In this document: one piece after another, positions 25,205 through 36,290 of the stretch
Position numbering within the stretch: the first letter of the stretch is position 1
Layout: each line of letters begins with the position of its first letter
Assembly (NCBI RefSeq): GCF_017814975.1
Contig: NZ_JAGIQA010000016.1
Coordinates: 62,001 to 126,000, forward strand
Direction of reading: 5' to 3'
DNA: 64,000 bases
Origin: Cupriavidus consociatus
GTDB taxonomy: Bacteria > Pseudomonadota > Gammaproteobacteria > Burkholderiales > Burkholderiaceae
Translations under genes and position numbers: made by a program
Notes under the pieces: model-generated
The model's input: the letters and a program-made list of their open reading frames with translations, nothing else
Told to the model about the DNA's origin: nothing
The model's database searches: none

Positions 25205-25824
25205 GATTTCAAAACAGGCAACAATGTCTTCAGCCCGTCCACAATGAATTCAACGGCCAGCGCCGACAGGATCAGCCCCATCAGGCGCGTGCCGATATTG
25301 ATGCCGGTGCGGCCGATGACCCGGGCGATCGGGTCGGCCGCGCGGAACACCAGGTACACCACCGAGCCCAGCAGCGCGCCGATGCCCACCAGGATCAGCA
25401 ACTGGTACCAGTGCTGGGTCTTGCCGGCATAGACGATCACCGTGCTGATCGAGCCCGGCCCGGTCAGCAGCGGCAGCGCAAGCGGCACCACCGCGATGCT
25501 GGACTTTACCTCGGCCTCATCCTCTTCTTCCGGCGTGGCCTTGGTACGGCTGGTCTGCGCGTTCAGCATGTTCATGGCCATCATGATCATGATCAGACCG
25601 CCACCCACCTGCAGCGATGCCACCGAGATATTGAAGAACTCGATGATCTGCTGCCCCAGCAACGCCGACACCGCCACCACGATCGCCACCGAGATCGACG
25701 CGATCTTGATGGTACGCAGCTTTTCCGCTTCAGTCTGCTGGCTGGTCAGGCTGATGAAGAACGGGATCGCCCCGATCGGGTTGATCAGCGCCAGCAGCGA
25801 AATAAACGACTTGAGCGTATCCAT
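25201..25824 (-). CDS. MarC-family integral membrane protein
   Basis: A 207-residue protein with six predicted membrane helices (for example [60 protein letters not shown]). The NPIGAIPFF motif is characteristic of the MarC (UPF0056) family. MarC was once proposed as a multidrug resistance protein, but that was not upheld and no substrate is known to me. It lies inside the his operon between hisB (92 bp upstream) and hisH (4-bp overlap). Confidence 0.92.
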   Translation of the reverse strand: MDTLKSFISLLALINPIGAIPFFISLTSQQTEAEKLRTIKIASISVAIVVAVSALLGQQIIEFFNISVASLQVGGGLIMIMMAMNMLNAQTSRTKATPEEEDEAEVKSSIAVVPLALPLLTGPGSISTVIVYAGKTQHWYQLLILVGIGALLGSVVYLVFRAADPIARVIGRTGINIGTRLMGLILSALAVEFIVDGLKTLLPVLKS

Positions 25825-25916
25825 CGGTTGCGGGTTGCCAGCATTGCTGGCCGTATTCAGTCTGCAAAGGTGGGCGGGCGCCGCAACCAGCCGGCACGCC
25901 TACGGGTTAAGGAAGC

Positions 25917-26504
25917 TCAGAGCGTACCCTTGGTCGACGGGATCGTGTTGGCCGCGCGCCGATCCAGCTCAACCGCCATGCGCAGTGCCCGGCCAAAGGC
26001 CTTGAACACGGTTTCGCACTGATGGTGGGCATTGATGCCGCGCAGGTTGTCGATATGCAGGGTCACCCCGGCATGGTTGACGAAGCCGCGGAAGAACTCG
26101 ATGGTCAGGTCGACATCGAAGCTGCCCACGCGCGCACGCGTGAACGGCACGTGGAACTCCAGGCCGGGGCGTCCGGAGAAATCGATCACCACGCGCGACA
26201 GGCATTCGTCCAGCGGCACGTAGCTGTGGCCGTAGCGGGTGATGCCCTTCTTGTCGCCAATGGCCCTGGCGACGGCCTGTCCCAGCGTGATGCCGACGTC
26301 TTCCACCGTATGGTGGTCGTCGATATGCGTGTCGCCGGTGGCTTCGACCTCCAGATCGAACATGCCATGCCGGGCGATCTGGTCGAGCATGTGGTCGAGG
26401 AACGGCACGCCCGACGCCAGCTTCTGGCGGCCGGTGCCGTCGAGATTCAGGGAAACGCGGATTTGCGTTTCCGAAGTATTGCGGGTGACCTCTGCAACAC
26501 GCAT
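25917..26504 (-). CDS. hisB: Imidazoleglycerol-phosphate dehydratase
   Basis: Dehydrates imidazole glycerol phosphate to imidazole acetol phosphate. 195 residues, the monofunctional form without the histidinol-phosphatase domain fused in enterobacteria. Metal-binding motifs are clear: [28 protein letters not shown] and [14 protein letters not shown] with [16 protein letters not shown]. The ATG at 26504 begins [10 protein letters not shown], four bases after the hisC stop; the short in-frame extension upstream overlaps hisC. Confidence 0.97.
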   Translation of the reverse strand: MRVAEVTRNTSETQIRVSLNLDGTGRQKLASGVPFLDHMLDQIARHGMFDLEVEATGDTHIDDHHTVEDVGITLGQAVARAIGDKKGITRYGHSYVPLDECLSRVVIDFSGRPGLEFHVPFTRARVGSFDVDLTIEFFRGFVNHAGVTLHIDNLRGINAHHQCETVFKAFGRALRMAVELDRRAANTIPSTKGTL

Positions 26505-26508
26505 GTTG

Positions 26509-27609
26509 TTAATCCTGCAGCGACGCTGCGAATGCCTCAAGGAACTGCGCGTTTTCTTCGGGCGTGCTGACTGTGACGCGCAGACAATTGGCCAGCAACG
26601 GGTGCATTTTACTCACGTTCTTGATCAACACCTTCCGCGCCAGCAGGCGGTCGAAGGTCTGTGCGGCATCCGGCACGCGCGCCAGCAGGAAGTTGGCGGC
26701 GCTGGGGAACACCGTGACGCCAGCATGCGCGGCCATGCCGTCGGCCACGCGAGTGCGCTCGGCGCGCAGCTGCGCCGCCTGTTCATCCAGCACCGACACA
26801 TGCTCCAGCGCGAACAGCGCCGCCGCCTCGGTCAGCACGTTGACGTTGTACGGCGGACGCACCTTGTCGATCTGTGTCAGCCACTCCGGCGCGCCGGCCA
26901 GGTAGCCCAGGCGGATGCCGGCCAGGCCGAGCTTGGACACGGTGCGCATCACCAACAGGTTGCCGAAGTCCGTCAAGCGCGGCATCCAGCTTTGCTGCGC
27001 GAAGGGCTGGTAGGCCTCGTCGACCACCACCAGGCTGTTGCAGACATCGCCTTGCGCGGCGCGGAGGATGGCCTCCATGTCAGCCGCGTCGAACAGATTG
27101 CCGGTGGGATTGTTCGGATAGGCCAGGTAAACAATGGCGGGCTGGTGCTCGGACATTGCCGCCAGCATGGCATCGCGGTCGAGCGTGAAGTCGGCGCGCA
27201 GCGGCACGCCGACGAACTCGAGGCCGGCAAACTGCGCCGACATCGCATACATGACAAAGCCCGGCACCGGCGCCATCACCTTGGCGCCCGGCTTGGCCGC
27301 GGCCAGCGCCAGCATGCTGATGATCTCGTCCGAGCCGTTGCCCAGCAGCACGTCCATGCCGGCGGGCACCTGCATCACATCCTTCAGCCGGGCGCGCAGC
27401 GCTTCGCTGCTGGGCACCGGGTAGCGGTTCAGCGCCACCTCGCCCAGTCGCGCGGCCAGTTGCTGGCGTAGCTCCTGCGGCAGGCGGTACGGGTTCTCCA
27501 TCGCGTCGAGCTTGACCAGACCGTGCGAATCCGGCACGTGGTAGGCGCCCATGGCGCGCACGTCGTCACGGATGATGCGTTCGATCAGGGAGGGCTCTAC
27601 GGCTGACAT
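26509..27609 (-). CDS. hisC: Histidinol-phosphate aminotransferase
   Basis: PLP-dependent class II-type aminotransferase converting imidazole acetol phosphate to histidinol phosphate. 366 residues. It has the substrate-binding [14 protein letters not shown], the cofactor-binding NGSDEII and YPNNPTGN, the pocket VVDEAY, and the Schiff-base lysine in [17 protein letters not shown] conserved arginine is in [14 protein letters not shown] near the C-terminus. It lies 35 bases after hisD. Confidence 0.97.
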   Translation of the reverse strand: MSAVEPSLIERIIRDDVRAMGAYHVPDSHGLVKLDAMENPYRLPQELRQQLAARLGEVALNRYPVPSSEALRARLKDVMQVPAGMDVLLGNGSDEIISMLALAAAKPGAKVMAPVPGFVMYAMSAQFAGLEFVGVPLRADFTLDRDAMLAAMSEHQPAIVYLAYPNNPTGNLFDAADMEAILRAAQGDVCNSLVVVDEAYQPFAQQSWMPRLTDFGNLLVMRTVSKLGLAGIRLGYLAGAPEWLTQIDKVRPPYNVNVLTEAAALFALEHVSVLDEQAAQLRAERTRVADGMAAHAGVTVFPSAANFLLARVPDAAQTFDRLLARKVLIKNVSKMHPLLANCLRVTVSTPEENAQFLEAFAASLQD

Positions 27610-27644
27610 GGAAACTCCAGGTTTGACTGCGTTGGTTCAGTAAT

Positions 27645-28988
27645 TCAACTGCGCTTGAAACGGTATTCCGCGCTGCGGGCGTGGGCCTGCAGGCCTTCGC
27701 CATATGCCAGCTCGGCGGCGATCTGGCCGAGCATCTGCGCCCCGCCCTCGCTGACCTCGATCAGGCTCGAGCGCTTCAGGAAGTCATAGACGCCCAGCGG
27801 CGACGAGAAGCGTGCGGTGCGCGAGGTCGGCAGCACGTGGTTGGGCCCGGCGCAGTAGTCGCCCAGCGACTCGCTGGTATAGCGGCCGAGGAAGATGGCG
27901 CCGGCGTGGCGGATCTTCTCGCTCCACTGGCGCGGGTTCTCGGCGGAGATTTCCAGATGCTCCGGCGCGATCGCGTTGGCGATCTCGCAGGCTTCTTCCA
28001 TGTCGCGCACCTTGACCAGCGCGCCACGGCCTGAGATCGACGCGGCGATCACGTCGCGGCGCGGCATGGTCGGCAGCTGGCGCTGGATGCTGGCTTCGAC
28101 GCGGGCGATATATTCGGCGTCCGGGCACAGCAGGATGGACTGCGCCAGTTCGTCGTGCTCGGCCTGCGAGAACAGGTCCATCGCCACCCAGTCGGGATCC
28201 GTGGTGCCGTCGCAGATCACGAGGATCTCGGACGGCCCTGCAATCATGTCGATGCCGACGGTGCCGAACACGCGGCGCTTGGCCGCGGCCACGTAGGCAT
28301 TGCCCGGGCCGACGATCTTGTCGACCTGCGGCAGCGTCGCGGTGCTATAGGCCAGCGCGCCCACGGCCTGCGCGCCCCCGATGGTGAAAACGCGATCGAC
28401 GCCGGCGATCTGCGCGGCGGCCAGCACCAGCTCGTTGCGCACGCCGCCGGGCGTGGGCACGACCATGATGATTTCCTTCACGCCGGCCACGCGCGCCGGA
28501 ATCGCGTTCATCAGCACCGACGACGGGTAGGCGGCCTTGCCGCCCGGCACGTAGATGCCGACGCGGTCCAGCGGCGTCACCTTCTGGCCCAGCATGGTGC
28601 CGTCGGCCTCGGTGTACTCCCAGCTGTGGCTGCCGCACTCGATCTTCTGCTTCTCGTGGTAGGCACGCACGCGCGCGGCGGCGGCTTCGAGCGCGGCGCG
28701 GCGCTTGGGCTCGAGGTCTTCGAGTGCGGCCTCGAGCTCGGCCTGCGACAGTTCCAGCGCCGCGATCGACGGCGCTTCCATGCGATCGAAGCGTTTGGTG
28801 TATTCCAGCACCGCGGCGTCGCCGCGTGCCTTCACGTCTGCCAGGATCTGTGCCGCCGCGCGGTCGATGGCCTCGTCCTCGCCGGCCTCGAAGGCCAGTA
28901 CCTGGCGCAGCGCCTCGGCAAAACCCGGCTCTCTGGAATCAAGCCGGCGGATCGGCAGGTTTTCCATTTCGGATGCGGTTGCGTTCAT
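27645..28988 (-). CDS. hisD: Histidinol dehydrogenase
   Basis: Zinc- and NAD-dependent enzyme that oxidises histidinol to histidine in the last two steps of the pathway. 447 residues. Recognisable features are [50 protein letters not shown], the zinc-ligand stretch [14 protein letters not shown] and the APEHLEI motif. The start ATG begins [11 protein letters not shown]. It lies 51 bases after hisG. Confidence 0.97.
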   Translation of the reverse strand: MNATASEMENLPIRRLDSREPGFAEALRQVLAFEAGEDEAIDRAAAQILADVKARGDAAVLEYTKRFDRMEAPSIAALELSQAELEAALEDLEPKRRAALEAAAARVRAYHEKQKIECGSHSWEYTEADGTMLGQKVTPLDRVGIYVPGGKAAYPSSVLMNAIPARVAGVKEIIMVVPTPGGVRNELVLAAAQIAGVDRVFTIGGAQAVGALAYSTATLPQVDKIVGPGNAYVAAAKRRVFGTVGIDMIAGPSEILVICDGTTDPDWVAMDLFSQAEHDELAQSILLCPDAEYIARVEASIQRQLPTMPRRDVIAASISGRGALVKVRDMEEACEIANAIAPEHLEISAENPRQWSEKIRHAGAIFLGRYTSESLGDYCAGPNHVLPTSRTARFSSPLGVYDFLKRSSLIEVSEGGAQMLGQIAAELAYGEGLQAHARSAEYRFKRS

Positions 28989-29039
28989 GACTTCTTTTCC
29001 TTCTCAGTCGGCACCGGCCTGGTGTGGCCCGATGTGGCC

Positions 29040-29714
29040 TTACACCAGCGCCGCCGAAGCGCGTTCGAAAGCATCGAGGATCGGCGCCAGCCGCTCGCGC
29101 TTGAGTTTGAGCGCGGCCTGGTTCACCACCAGCCGCGACGAAATTTGCACGATCTCTTCCACTTCGACCAGGTTGTTGGCGCGCAGCGTGCTGCCGGTGC
29201 TGACCAGGTCGACGATGGCATCGGACAGGCCCACCAGCGGGCCCAGCTCCATCGAACCGTACAGCTTGATCAGGTCGACGTGAACGCCCTTTTTCGCAAA
29301 GTGCTCGCGCGCGGTCTGCACGTACTTGGTGGCCACCGCCAGGCGCGCGCCCTGGCGCACCGCGCTGGCGTAGTCAAATCCGGCCGGCACCGCCACCGAC
29401 ATACGGCAGCGGGCGATGTTGAGGTCGATCGGCGCGTACAGGCCGGCCATGCCATGTTCCATCAGCACGTCCTTGCCGGCCACGCCGAAGTCGGCGGCGC
29501 CGTACTGCACGTAGGTCGGCACGTCCGAGGCGCGCACGATCACCACGCGCACGGCGGGGTCCGAGGTCGGCAGGATCAGCTTGCGCGAGGTCTCGGGATC
29601 CTCGGTCACCTGGATGCCGGCGGCTTCGAGCAGCGGCAACGTTTCGGTAAAGATGCGGCCCTTGGACAGCGCCAGCGTCAGCTGGTTGGGCGAAGCATTG
29701 AAAGTGGGGCTCAT
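29040..29714 (-). CDS. hisG: ATP phosphoribosyltransferase, short form
   Basis: First and committed step of histidine biosynthesis. At 224 residues this is the short HisG form, which lacks the C-terminal ACT-like regulatory domain and needs the HisZ subunit for activity and feedback control. Conserved segments include [27 protein letters not shown] and [20 protein letters not shown] (PRPP-binding loop). No hisZ lies in this window. It follows murA by 18 bases, so the his genes are read through from the murA transcript. Confidence 0.97.
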   Translation of the reverse strand: MSPTFNASPNQLTLALSKGRIFTETLPLLEAAGIQVTEDPETSRKLILPTSDPAVRVVIVRASDVPTYVQYGAADFGVAGKDVLMEHGMAGLYAPIDLNIARCRMSVAVPAGFDYASAVRQGARLAVATKYVQTAREHFAKKGVHVDLIKLYGSMELGPLVGLSDAIVDLVSTGSTLRANNLVEVEEIVQISSRLVVNQAALKLKRERLAPILDAFERASAALV

Positions 29715-29732
29715 CGGCGTCAGTCCTCGTGC

Positions 29733-31311
<1,579 letters not shown>

Positions 31312-31362
31312 GAGGTTCTCTTCAGCGTATTCAGTAAGTGCGCAGTGTCAGTGCGGCCGCGC

Positions 31363-32184
31363 TCAGTGGCGCAGCTTGTAGCCGGACTTCAGCAGCCGCA
31401 GCGCCAGCGCCGCCAGCACCACGAAGGCCGATCCCACCACCGCCAGGCTGAACAGCGGCGACACATCCGAGACGCCGAAGAAGCCATAGCGGAAGCCGTC
31501 GATCATGTAGAAGAACGGATTGGCATGGGACACCGCCTGCCAGAAGGCCGGCAGCGAATGGATCGAATAGAACACGCCGGACAGGAAAGTGGCCGGCATG
31601 ATCAGGAAGTTCTGGAACGCGGCGAGCTGGTCGAACTTCTCGGCCCAGATGCCGGCGATCAGGCCGAGCGTGCCGAGGATGCCTGCGCCCAGCAGCGCGA
31701 ACACCACGATCCAGCCGATGTTGGCGAAATGCAGGTTGGCAAACCATGCCGTCACCAGCAGCACGCCCAGGCCCACGGTCAGCCCGCGGATCACCGAGGC
31801 GAGCACATAGGCGCCGAACATCTCCCAGTGCGACAGCGGCGGCAGCAGCACGAACACCAGGTTGCCGGTGATCTTGGACTGGATCAGCGACGACGAGCTG
31901 TTGGCGAAGGCGTTCTGCAGCACGCTCATCATCACCAGGCCGGGCACCAGGAAGGCGGTGTAGCTGATCTGGTCGTAGACCTTGACGCGGTCTTCCAGCA
32001 CGTGGCCGAAGATCAGCAGGTACAGCACCGCGGTCAGCACCGGCGCGGCCACGGTCTGGAAGCTGACCTTCCAGAAGCGCAGCACTTCCTTGTACAGCAG
32101 GGTCCGGAAGCCGACCAGGCCGCCGACGGCCATCGGGCCCAGGCGGGCGTCTTCCACCAGTTCGATTTCGCCAGGCTGCTTCAT
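31363..32184 (-). CDS. yadH: ABC-2 type exporter permease (YadH-like)
   Basis: A 273-residue permease with six membrane helices and the ABC-2 profile: VGFRTLLYKEVLRFWKVSF at the N-terminus, LMMSVLQNAFANSS, and the ATFLSGVFYSIHSLPAFWQ segment near residue 190. It forms an exporter with the ATPase encoded just upstream, whose stop overlaps this start by 4 bases. The substrate is unknown. E. coli YadGH is the closest named pair, but there it is not beside the mla genes. Confidence 0.9.
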   Translation of the reverse strand: MKQPGEIELVEDARLGPMAVGGLVGFRTLLYKEVLRFWKVSFQTVAAPVLTAVLYLLIFGHVLEDRVKVYDQISYTAFLVPGLVMMSVLQNAFANSSSSLIQSKITGNLVFVLLPPLSHWEMFGAYVLASVIRGLTVGLGVLLVTAWFANLHFANIGWIVVFALLGAGILGTLGLIAGIWAEKFDQLAAFQNFLIMPATFLSGVFYSIHSLPAFWQAVSHANPFFYMIDGFRYGFFGVSDVSPLFSLAVVGSAFVVLAALALRLLKSGYKLRH

Positions 32185-33131
32185 GCCGCGGCCTCCATGG
32201 CGGGGTCGGGCAGCGCGCCCGGCATGTGGCCCTCGCGGCGCATGATCTGAACAAACACGTCTTCGAGGTCGGCCTTGTTGATTTCCATGTCTTCGATGTC
32301 ACAGCCGGCTTCGCGGCAGGCGGCCAGGATTGGCTCGACCGCCTGGTAGCCGGACAGCCGCAGCCGCACCGCGCGCTCGCCCGGGTTGGCCGGCATGCGC
32401 AACGGCTCCAGCGCCTGCGGCAGGGTGCCCTGCGCGAAAGTCAGCACCAGCTGCAGCCCCGCAAACTGCGTCAGGAGATTGCTGGTGCGGTCCAGCGCCA
32501 CCACTTCGCCGAACTTGAGCATGGCGATGCGGTCGCACAGCGCCTCGGCCTCTTCCAGGTAGTGCGTGGTGAGGATGATGGTGTGGCCCTCACGGTTCAG
32601 GCGCGAGATGAACTTCCACAGCGTCTGGCGCAGCTCGACGTCGACGCCGGCGGTGGGCTCGTCCAGCACGATCACCGGCGGGCGGTGTACCAGCGCCTGA
32701 GCCACCAGCACGCGGCGTTTCATCCCCCCCGACAACTGACGCATATTGGAATCGGCCTTGCTGGTCAGATCCAGGTTGGCCATGATCTCGTCGATCCAGT
32801 CGTCGTTGCGGGTCAGGCCGAAATAGCCGGACTGCAGCCGCAGCGTCTCGCGCACCGTGAAGAACGGGTCGAACACCAGCTCCTGCGGCACCACGCCAAG
32901 CATACGCCGCGCCATCCGGTAGTCGGATACGACATCGTGACCCAGCACACGGACGCGGCCGGAGTCGGCGCGGTTCAGGCCGGCGAGGATCGAGATCAGC
33001 GTGGTCTTGCCGGCGCCGTTCGGCCCGAGCAGGCCGAAGAATTCGCCGCGTTCGACGGTGAAGCTGACGCCCTTGAGCGCCTGCAGGTTGCTGTAGCGCT
33101 TGCGAACGTCGTGGATTTCAATGGCTTTCAT
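32181..33131 (-). CDS. yadG: ABC exporter ATP-binding protein (YadG-like)
   Basis: A 316-residue ATPase of the ABC-2/DrrA type. Walker A is GLLGPNGAGKTT near residue 40, the signature is RQLSGGMKRRVLVAQALV, Walker B is VIVLDEPTAGVD, and the H-loop is ILTTHYLEEAE. A C-terminal extension of about 90 residues is typical of this exporter class. The ATG at 33131 (MKAIEIHDVRKRYS) is the family start; the upstream in-frame extension is not conserved. It sits between mlaB and its permease. Confidence 0.93.
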   Translation of the reverse strand: MKAIEIHDVRKRYSNLQALKGVSFTVERGEFFGLLGPNGAGKTTLISILAGLNRADSGRVRVLGHDVVSDYRMARRMLGVVPQELVFDPFFTVRETLRLQSGYFGLTRNDDWIDEIMANLDLTSKADSNMRQLSGGMKRRVLVAQALVHRPPVIVLDEPTAGVDVELRQTLWKFISRLNREGHTIILTTHYLEEAEALCDRIAMLKFGEVVALDRTSNLLTQFAGLQLVLTFAQGTLPQALEPLRMPANPGERAVRLRLSGYQAVEPILAACREAGCDIEDMEINKADLEDVFVQIMRREGHMPGALPDPAMEAAA

Positions 33132-33345
33132 GGCCGATTGTGTGTGGCATGCCCGGCCTTTTTTGGGGGCCAGCCGCCTGAAATGGGGAGCTACTGCGTG
33201 CCCGGATTTCCTGGGCCGGCTTGGCATGCACCGGAATCAGGCGGGGGAAAGGGCGAACAACCCGGAATTATAGGGGATGCGGGGTAGGTCCCGCTTGATC
33301 CCCCACCGGACCGCCCGCTGGGCGCGGCGACCGCACCAGGCGTCG

Positions 33346-33391
33346 CCGGGGCATCGCGTTCGGGCGCAATCGCTGCGCCCGGCGATGCCGG
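33346..33391. repeat. Nested inverted repeats downstream of mlaB
   Basis: An inner perfect 7-bp stem (GGGCGCA/TGCGCCC) is enclosed by outer arms CCGGGGCATCGC and GCGATGCCGG. The structure begins two bases after the mlaB stop on the minus strand. It lacks a T run, so it may be an attenuator, a processing site or a weak terminator. Confidence 0.55.
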
Positions 33392-33392
33392 A

Positions 33393-33698
33393 TCAATGTC
33401 GGTGGTGGTGGCCGGGACGGGAAAGCGGGTCGACGTCGTTCGCCAGGCCCAGCAGGCCGTCGACACCATACAGGTTGGCCAGCTGCGACAGTTGCGCCGG
33501 CACCCCGCGCAGCGTCAGCGCCAGATTGCGGGCGGCTGCGGCACGATGCCACGCCAACAGTATGGCAACCGCGGAAGAATCCACCTGCGCCAGGCCCGTG
33601 CAATCAACCTGCGTCTCCCCCTGCGCCACGCGCGCCAGCCCGTCGCGCAGCACGGCGGCGGCGTTCTGGTTGGTCAGCGAGGTACCCAGCGAAAGCAT
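33393..33698 (-). CDS. mlaB: STAS-domain protein MlaB
   Basis: A 101-residue STAS-domain subunit that stabilises the MlaFEDB phospholipid ABC transporter by binding the ATPase MlaF. The STAS core is readable: TQVDCTGLAQVDSSAVAILLAW with the conserved serines, then LTLRGVPAQLSQLANLYGVDGLL. The C-terminus ends in a short histidine-rich tail (PGHHHRH). The ATG at 33698 (MLSLGTSL) is used. It closes the mlaFEDACB gene set, 154 bases after mlaC. Confidence 0.92.
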   Translation of the reverse strand: MLSLGTSLTNQNAAAVLRDGLARVAQGETQVDCTGLAQVDSSAVAILLAWHRAAAARNLALTLRGVPAQLSQLANLYGVDGLLGLANDVDPLSRPGHHHRH

Positions 33699-33852
33699 GG
33701 TGGCGTCAGGAAGCGCAGGCGATGTGGATGGATGGCAATGCGGGCGCAAACAAAAGCTCCCGCGCTGAGGCGGGAACCAGTGCCGCGAACGGCCATTGTA
33801 GTGCAAGATCGGCGCGCCGTGCTGCATTGCAGCGGCGCGCGCTCGCCGCGAC

Positions 33853-34482
33853 TTAGCTCTTTGCGTTGGCCAGCTGGCGGTTGCGGTCTTGCAGCGTCTT
33901 GATCACGCCCTCGACGCCCTGCTGGCCGACGATGGTGTTGAAGCTGCCCTTGTAGGCCTCGGTCAGCCACGCGCCCAGCACGTTGATGTCGTAGACTTTC
34001 CAGCCGTTCGCGGTCTTCTCCAGGCGGTAGTCCATCTGGATCGGCTCGCCCTTGTTGATGACCTGGGTGCGGATGGTGGCATCAGTGTCCTCAGGCGTGC
34101 CGCGGTACGGGCGGTATTGCACGGCCTGGTCGCGGATCTGGGCGATGGCGCCGGCGTAAGTGCGGATCAGCAAGGTCTTGAACTCTTCGGTGATCTGCTT
34201 CTGCTGCTCGGGCGTCGCCTTCGACCAGTTGCGGCCCATCGCGATCTGCGTGGTCTTCTGGAAATTGGCGTTCGGGATGATCTTCTGCTCGACCAGCGCG
34301 GTGATCTTGGCGATATTGCCGGCCTGCATGTCCTTGTCGGCCTTGACAGTCGTCATGACGTCGTTGACCACGGCCTTGACCAGCCCGTCCGGAGTGGCGG
34401 CGTCCGTGCCCGACACCTGTGCATGGGCAGCGCCGGCGAAGGCTACTACCGTAAGGAAGGGGACCAACAGTCGCTTAATCAT
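33853..34482 (-). CDS. mlaC: Periplasmic phospholipid-binding protein MlaC
   Basis: Periplasmic shuttle that carries phospholipids between the outer-membrane MlaA complex and the inner-membrane MlaFEDB complex. 209 residues with a signal peptide (MIKRLLVPFLTVVAFAGAAHA). Family features include MGRNWSKATPEQQKQITEEF, TYAGAIAQIRDQAV and KTANGWKVYDINVLGAWL. The ATG at 34482 gives the signal peptide directly; an in-frame extension starting at 34503 is less likely. Confidence 0.95.
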   Translation of the reverse strand: MIKRLLVPFLTVVAFAGAAHAQVSGTDAATPDGLVKAVVNDVMTTVKADKDMQAGNIAKITALVEQKIIPNANFQKTTQIAMGRNWSKATPEQQKQITEEFKTLLIRTYAGAIAQIRDQAVQYRPYRGTPEDTDATIRTQVINKGEPIQMDYRLEKTANGWKVYDINVLGAWLTEAYKGSFNTIVGQQGVEGVIKTLQDRNRQLANAKS

Positions 34483-34691
34483 GGATTTTTCCTTCTTTCT
34501 CAAAGACGTTTGCCGGCGAGGTCACCGGACGAGCGCCGCCTGGCGGCAGCGGCCTTGCGGTGATTGGAACATAAGCACGGCTGGCGAGTTGCTCGCGCCA
34601 GCGCCTTTCCCGCCACTTACAAACAAATTGTTTCAGCCCTGACAGGACTTTCACAGCCTGGCGCCAGCCCGTCGGGACTGGCGCAACAAGC

Positions 34692-35699
34692 TCAGCGAAT
34701 CCGGATCACGCCCGGGACGATACGCTGCATCGGCTCCACCGTCGGCACCGGCAGGCTCTGGCTTTCCGGCTGGATGTCGCCCTTGGGCGGCGTCGCGACA
34801 GGCGCGGAGGCATCGGCCGGCGGCGTGGCCGCGGGTGCGGACGCATCCGCCGCTTGTGCGCCGGGCGCCGGCGCCGCAGGCGTGGTGGCGCCGGCAGGCT
34901 TCTCGCCCTCGGCGTCCGCGGGGACAGCCGGCGCTGCGGGTGCGGCGCCATCCCTGTCCGCATCGCCGTCAGCTTCCGGCGGATTGCCGTCGTACACCAG
35001 GTACTGGCGCCGCTGCAGGTAGGAGTCGCGCAGGAAGGAATACTTGTCCAGCGCCGCCTGCTCCAGCAGGTTGCTGGCGCCCAGCAGTTGCGCGCGGCCC
35101 GCGACGATGCGCACGCCGGTCAGCGAATTGCGCAGCGATACCGGGTAAATATAGGCCGACGGGTCGAACTGGCGATCCACCAGCATGCCGCCGGTATCGC
35201 GCACCGAGCTCGGGCCGAACAGCGGCAGCACCAGGTACGGGCCTGGCGGCACGCCCCACACACCCAGCGTCTGGCCGAAGTCTTCCTTGTACTTGGGCAG
35301 GCCGGCCGGCGTGGCGATGTCGATCAGGCCGCCCAGGCCCAGCACGGAGTTCATCGCGACCCGCATCGAATCCTCGGCGGCGCGCGTGGGCTTGCCCTGC
35401 AGCAGGTTGTTCACCGCCGAATACGCATCGCTAACGTTGGAGAAGAAGTTTTCCACCGCGCGCTGCACCGGTGTCGGCATGTAGTCGGCGTAGATCTCGG
35501 CCACCGGGCGCAGGATGCCTTTGTCGAAGTCCTCGTTGATCTTCGAGACTTCGCGGTTAAAGGGCTCGAGCGGATCCTTCGGGTTGGCCGTGGGGCCGGT
35601 GGCACAGCCTGCGAGCAGCGCAGCGGCTGCCGCCGCGGCCATCAGGCCTGCCACCGGGCGGCGCGCGGCGCGGCCCGGCTTGACGGGGGGAACGCTCAT
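34692..35699 (-). CDS. mlaA: Outer-membrane lipoprotein MlaA (VacJ) with long Ala/Pro-rich tail
   Basis: Lipoprotein that removes misplaced phospholipids from the outer leaflet of the outer membrane and passes them to MlaC. 335 residues. A lipobox (LLAGC, Cys32) follows the signal sequence. The VacJ domain spans about 40-240 with DPLEPFNREVSKINEDFDKG, GLGGLIDIATPAGLPKYKEDFGQTLG and GPYLVLPLFGPSSVRD. Residues about 243-315 are an unusual Ala/Pro/acid-rich tail absent from the ~250-residue enterobacterial protein. It lies between mlaD (4-bp overlap) and mlaC. Confidence 0.94.
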   Translation of the reverse strand: MSVPPVKPGRAARRPVAGLMAAAAAAALLAGCATGPTANPKDPLEPFNREVSKINEDFDKGILRPVAEIYADYMPTPVQRAVENFFSNVSDAYSAVNNLLQGKPTRAAEDSMRVAMNSVLGLGGLIDIATPAGLPKYKEDFGQTLGVWGVPPGPYLVLPLFGPSSVRDTGGMLVDRQFDPSAYIYPVSLRNSLTGVRIVAGRAQLLGASNLLEQAALDKYSFLRDSYLQRRQYLVYDGNPPEADGDADRDGAAPAAPAVPADAEGEKPAGATTPAAPAPGAQAADASAPAATPPADASAPVATPPKGDIQPESQSLPVPTVEPMQRIVPGVIRIR

Positions 35700-36214
35700 T
35701 TGGCATCCCCACCCAGCGCCGGCGCGCTGGCGCCGGCCGCGGGCGAGCCGCTGGCACCGGCATCCGCCGCCTTGTTGTATAGGAACTGGCCGATCAGGTT
35801 TTCGAGCACCACCGCGGATTGCGTCATGGTGATGCGGGCGCCATCGGCCAGCATCGCGGTGTCGCCACCGGCTTCCAGGCCGATGTACTGCTCGCCCAGC
35901 AGGCCCGAAGTCAGGATCTTGGCCGAGGTGTCCTTGGGAAACTGGTAGCGCTTCTCCAGATTCATCTCGACGGTGGCCTGGTAGGTCTTGTCGTCGAAGC
36001 GGATCGCCGCGACACGCCCGACCACCACGCCGGCACTCTTGACCGGCGCGCGCGGCTTGAGCCCGCCGATATTGTCGAAGCGGGCCTGCACGCTGTAAGT
36101 GTCCTGGAAGGTGAAGGCGCTCATGTTTCCCGCCTTGAGGGCCAGGAACAGCAGGGCCACAAACCCCGCCGCCACGAACAGCCCCACCCAGAAATCGAGT
36201 GTGATCTTTTTCAT
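35696..36214 (-). CDS. mlaD: MCE-domain substrate-binding protein MlaD
   Basis: Inner-membrane-anchored MCE protein that forms a hexameric ring over the MlaE permease and carries lipids. 172 residues: an N-terminal helix (DFWVGLFVAAGFVALLFLALKA), then the MCE domain with VQARFDNIGGLKPRAPVKSAGVVVG and SGLLGEQYIGLEAG. The C-terminal tail is Ala/Gly-rich. The stop overlaps the mlaA start by 4 bases. The upstream gene mlaE lies 76 bases away. Confidence 0.95.
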   Translation of the reverse strand: MKKITLDFWVGLFVAAGFVALLFLALKAGNMSAFTFQDTYSVQARFDNIGGLKPRAPVKSAGVVVGRVAAIRFDDKTYQATVEMNLEKRYQFPKDTSAKILTSGLLGEQYIGLEAGGDTAMLADGARITMTQSAVVLENLIGQFLYNKAADAGASGSPAAGASAPALGGDAK

Positions 36215-36290
36215 CGGATTCTCTTCTTCAACCCCGTAGTGTCTTGTCGCTGCCTTTTTTGTCAGTCTCGCCCGCGCCCCTGGCCCAGCC

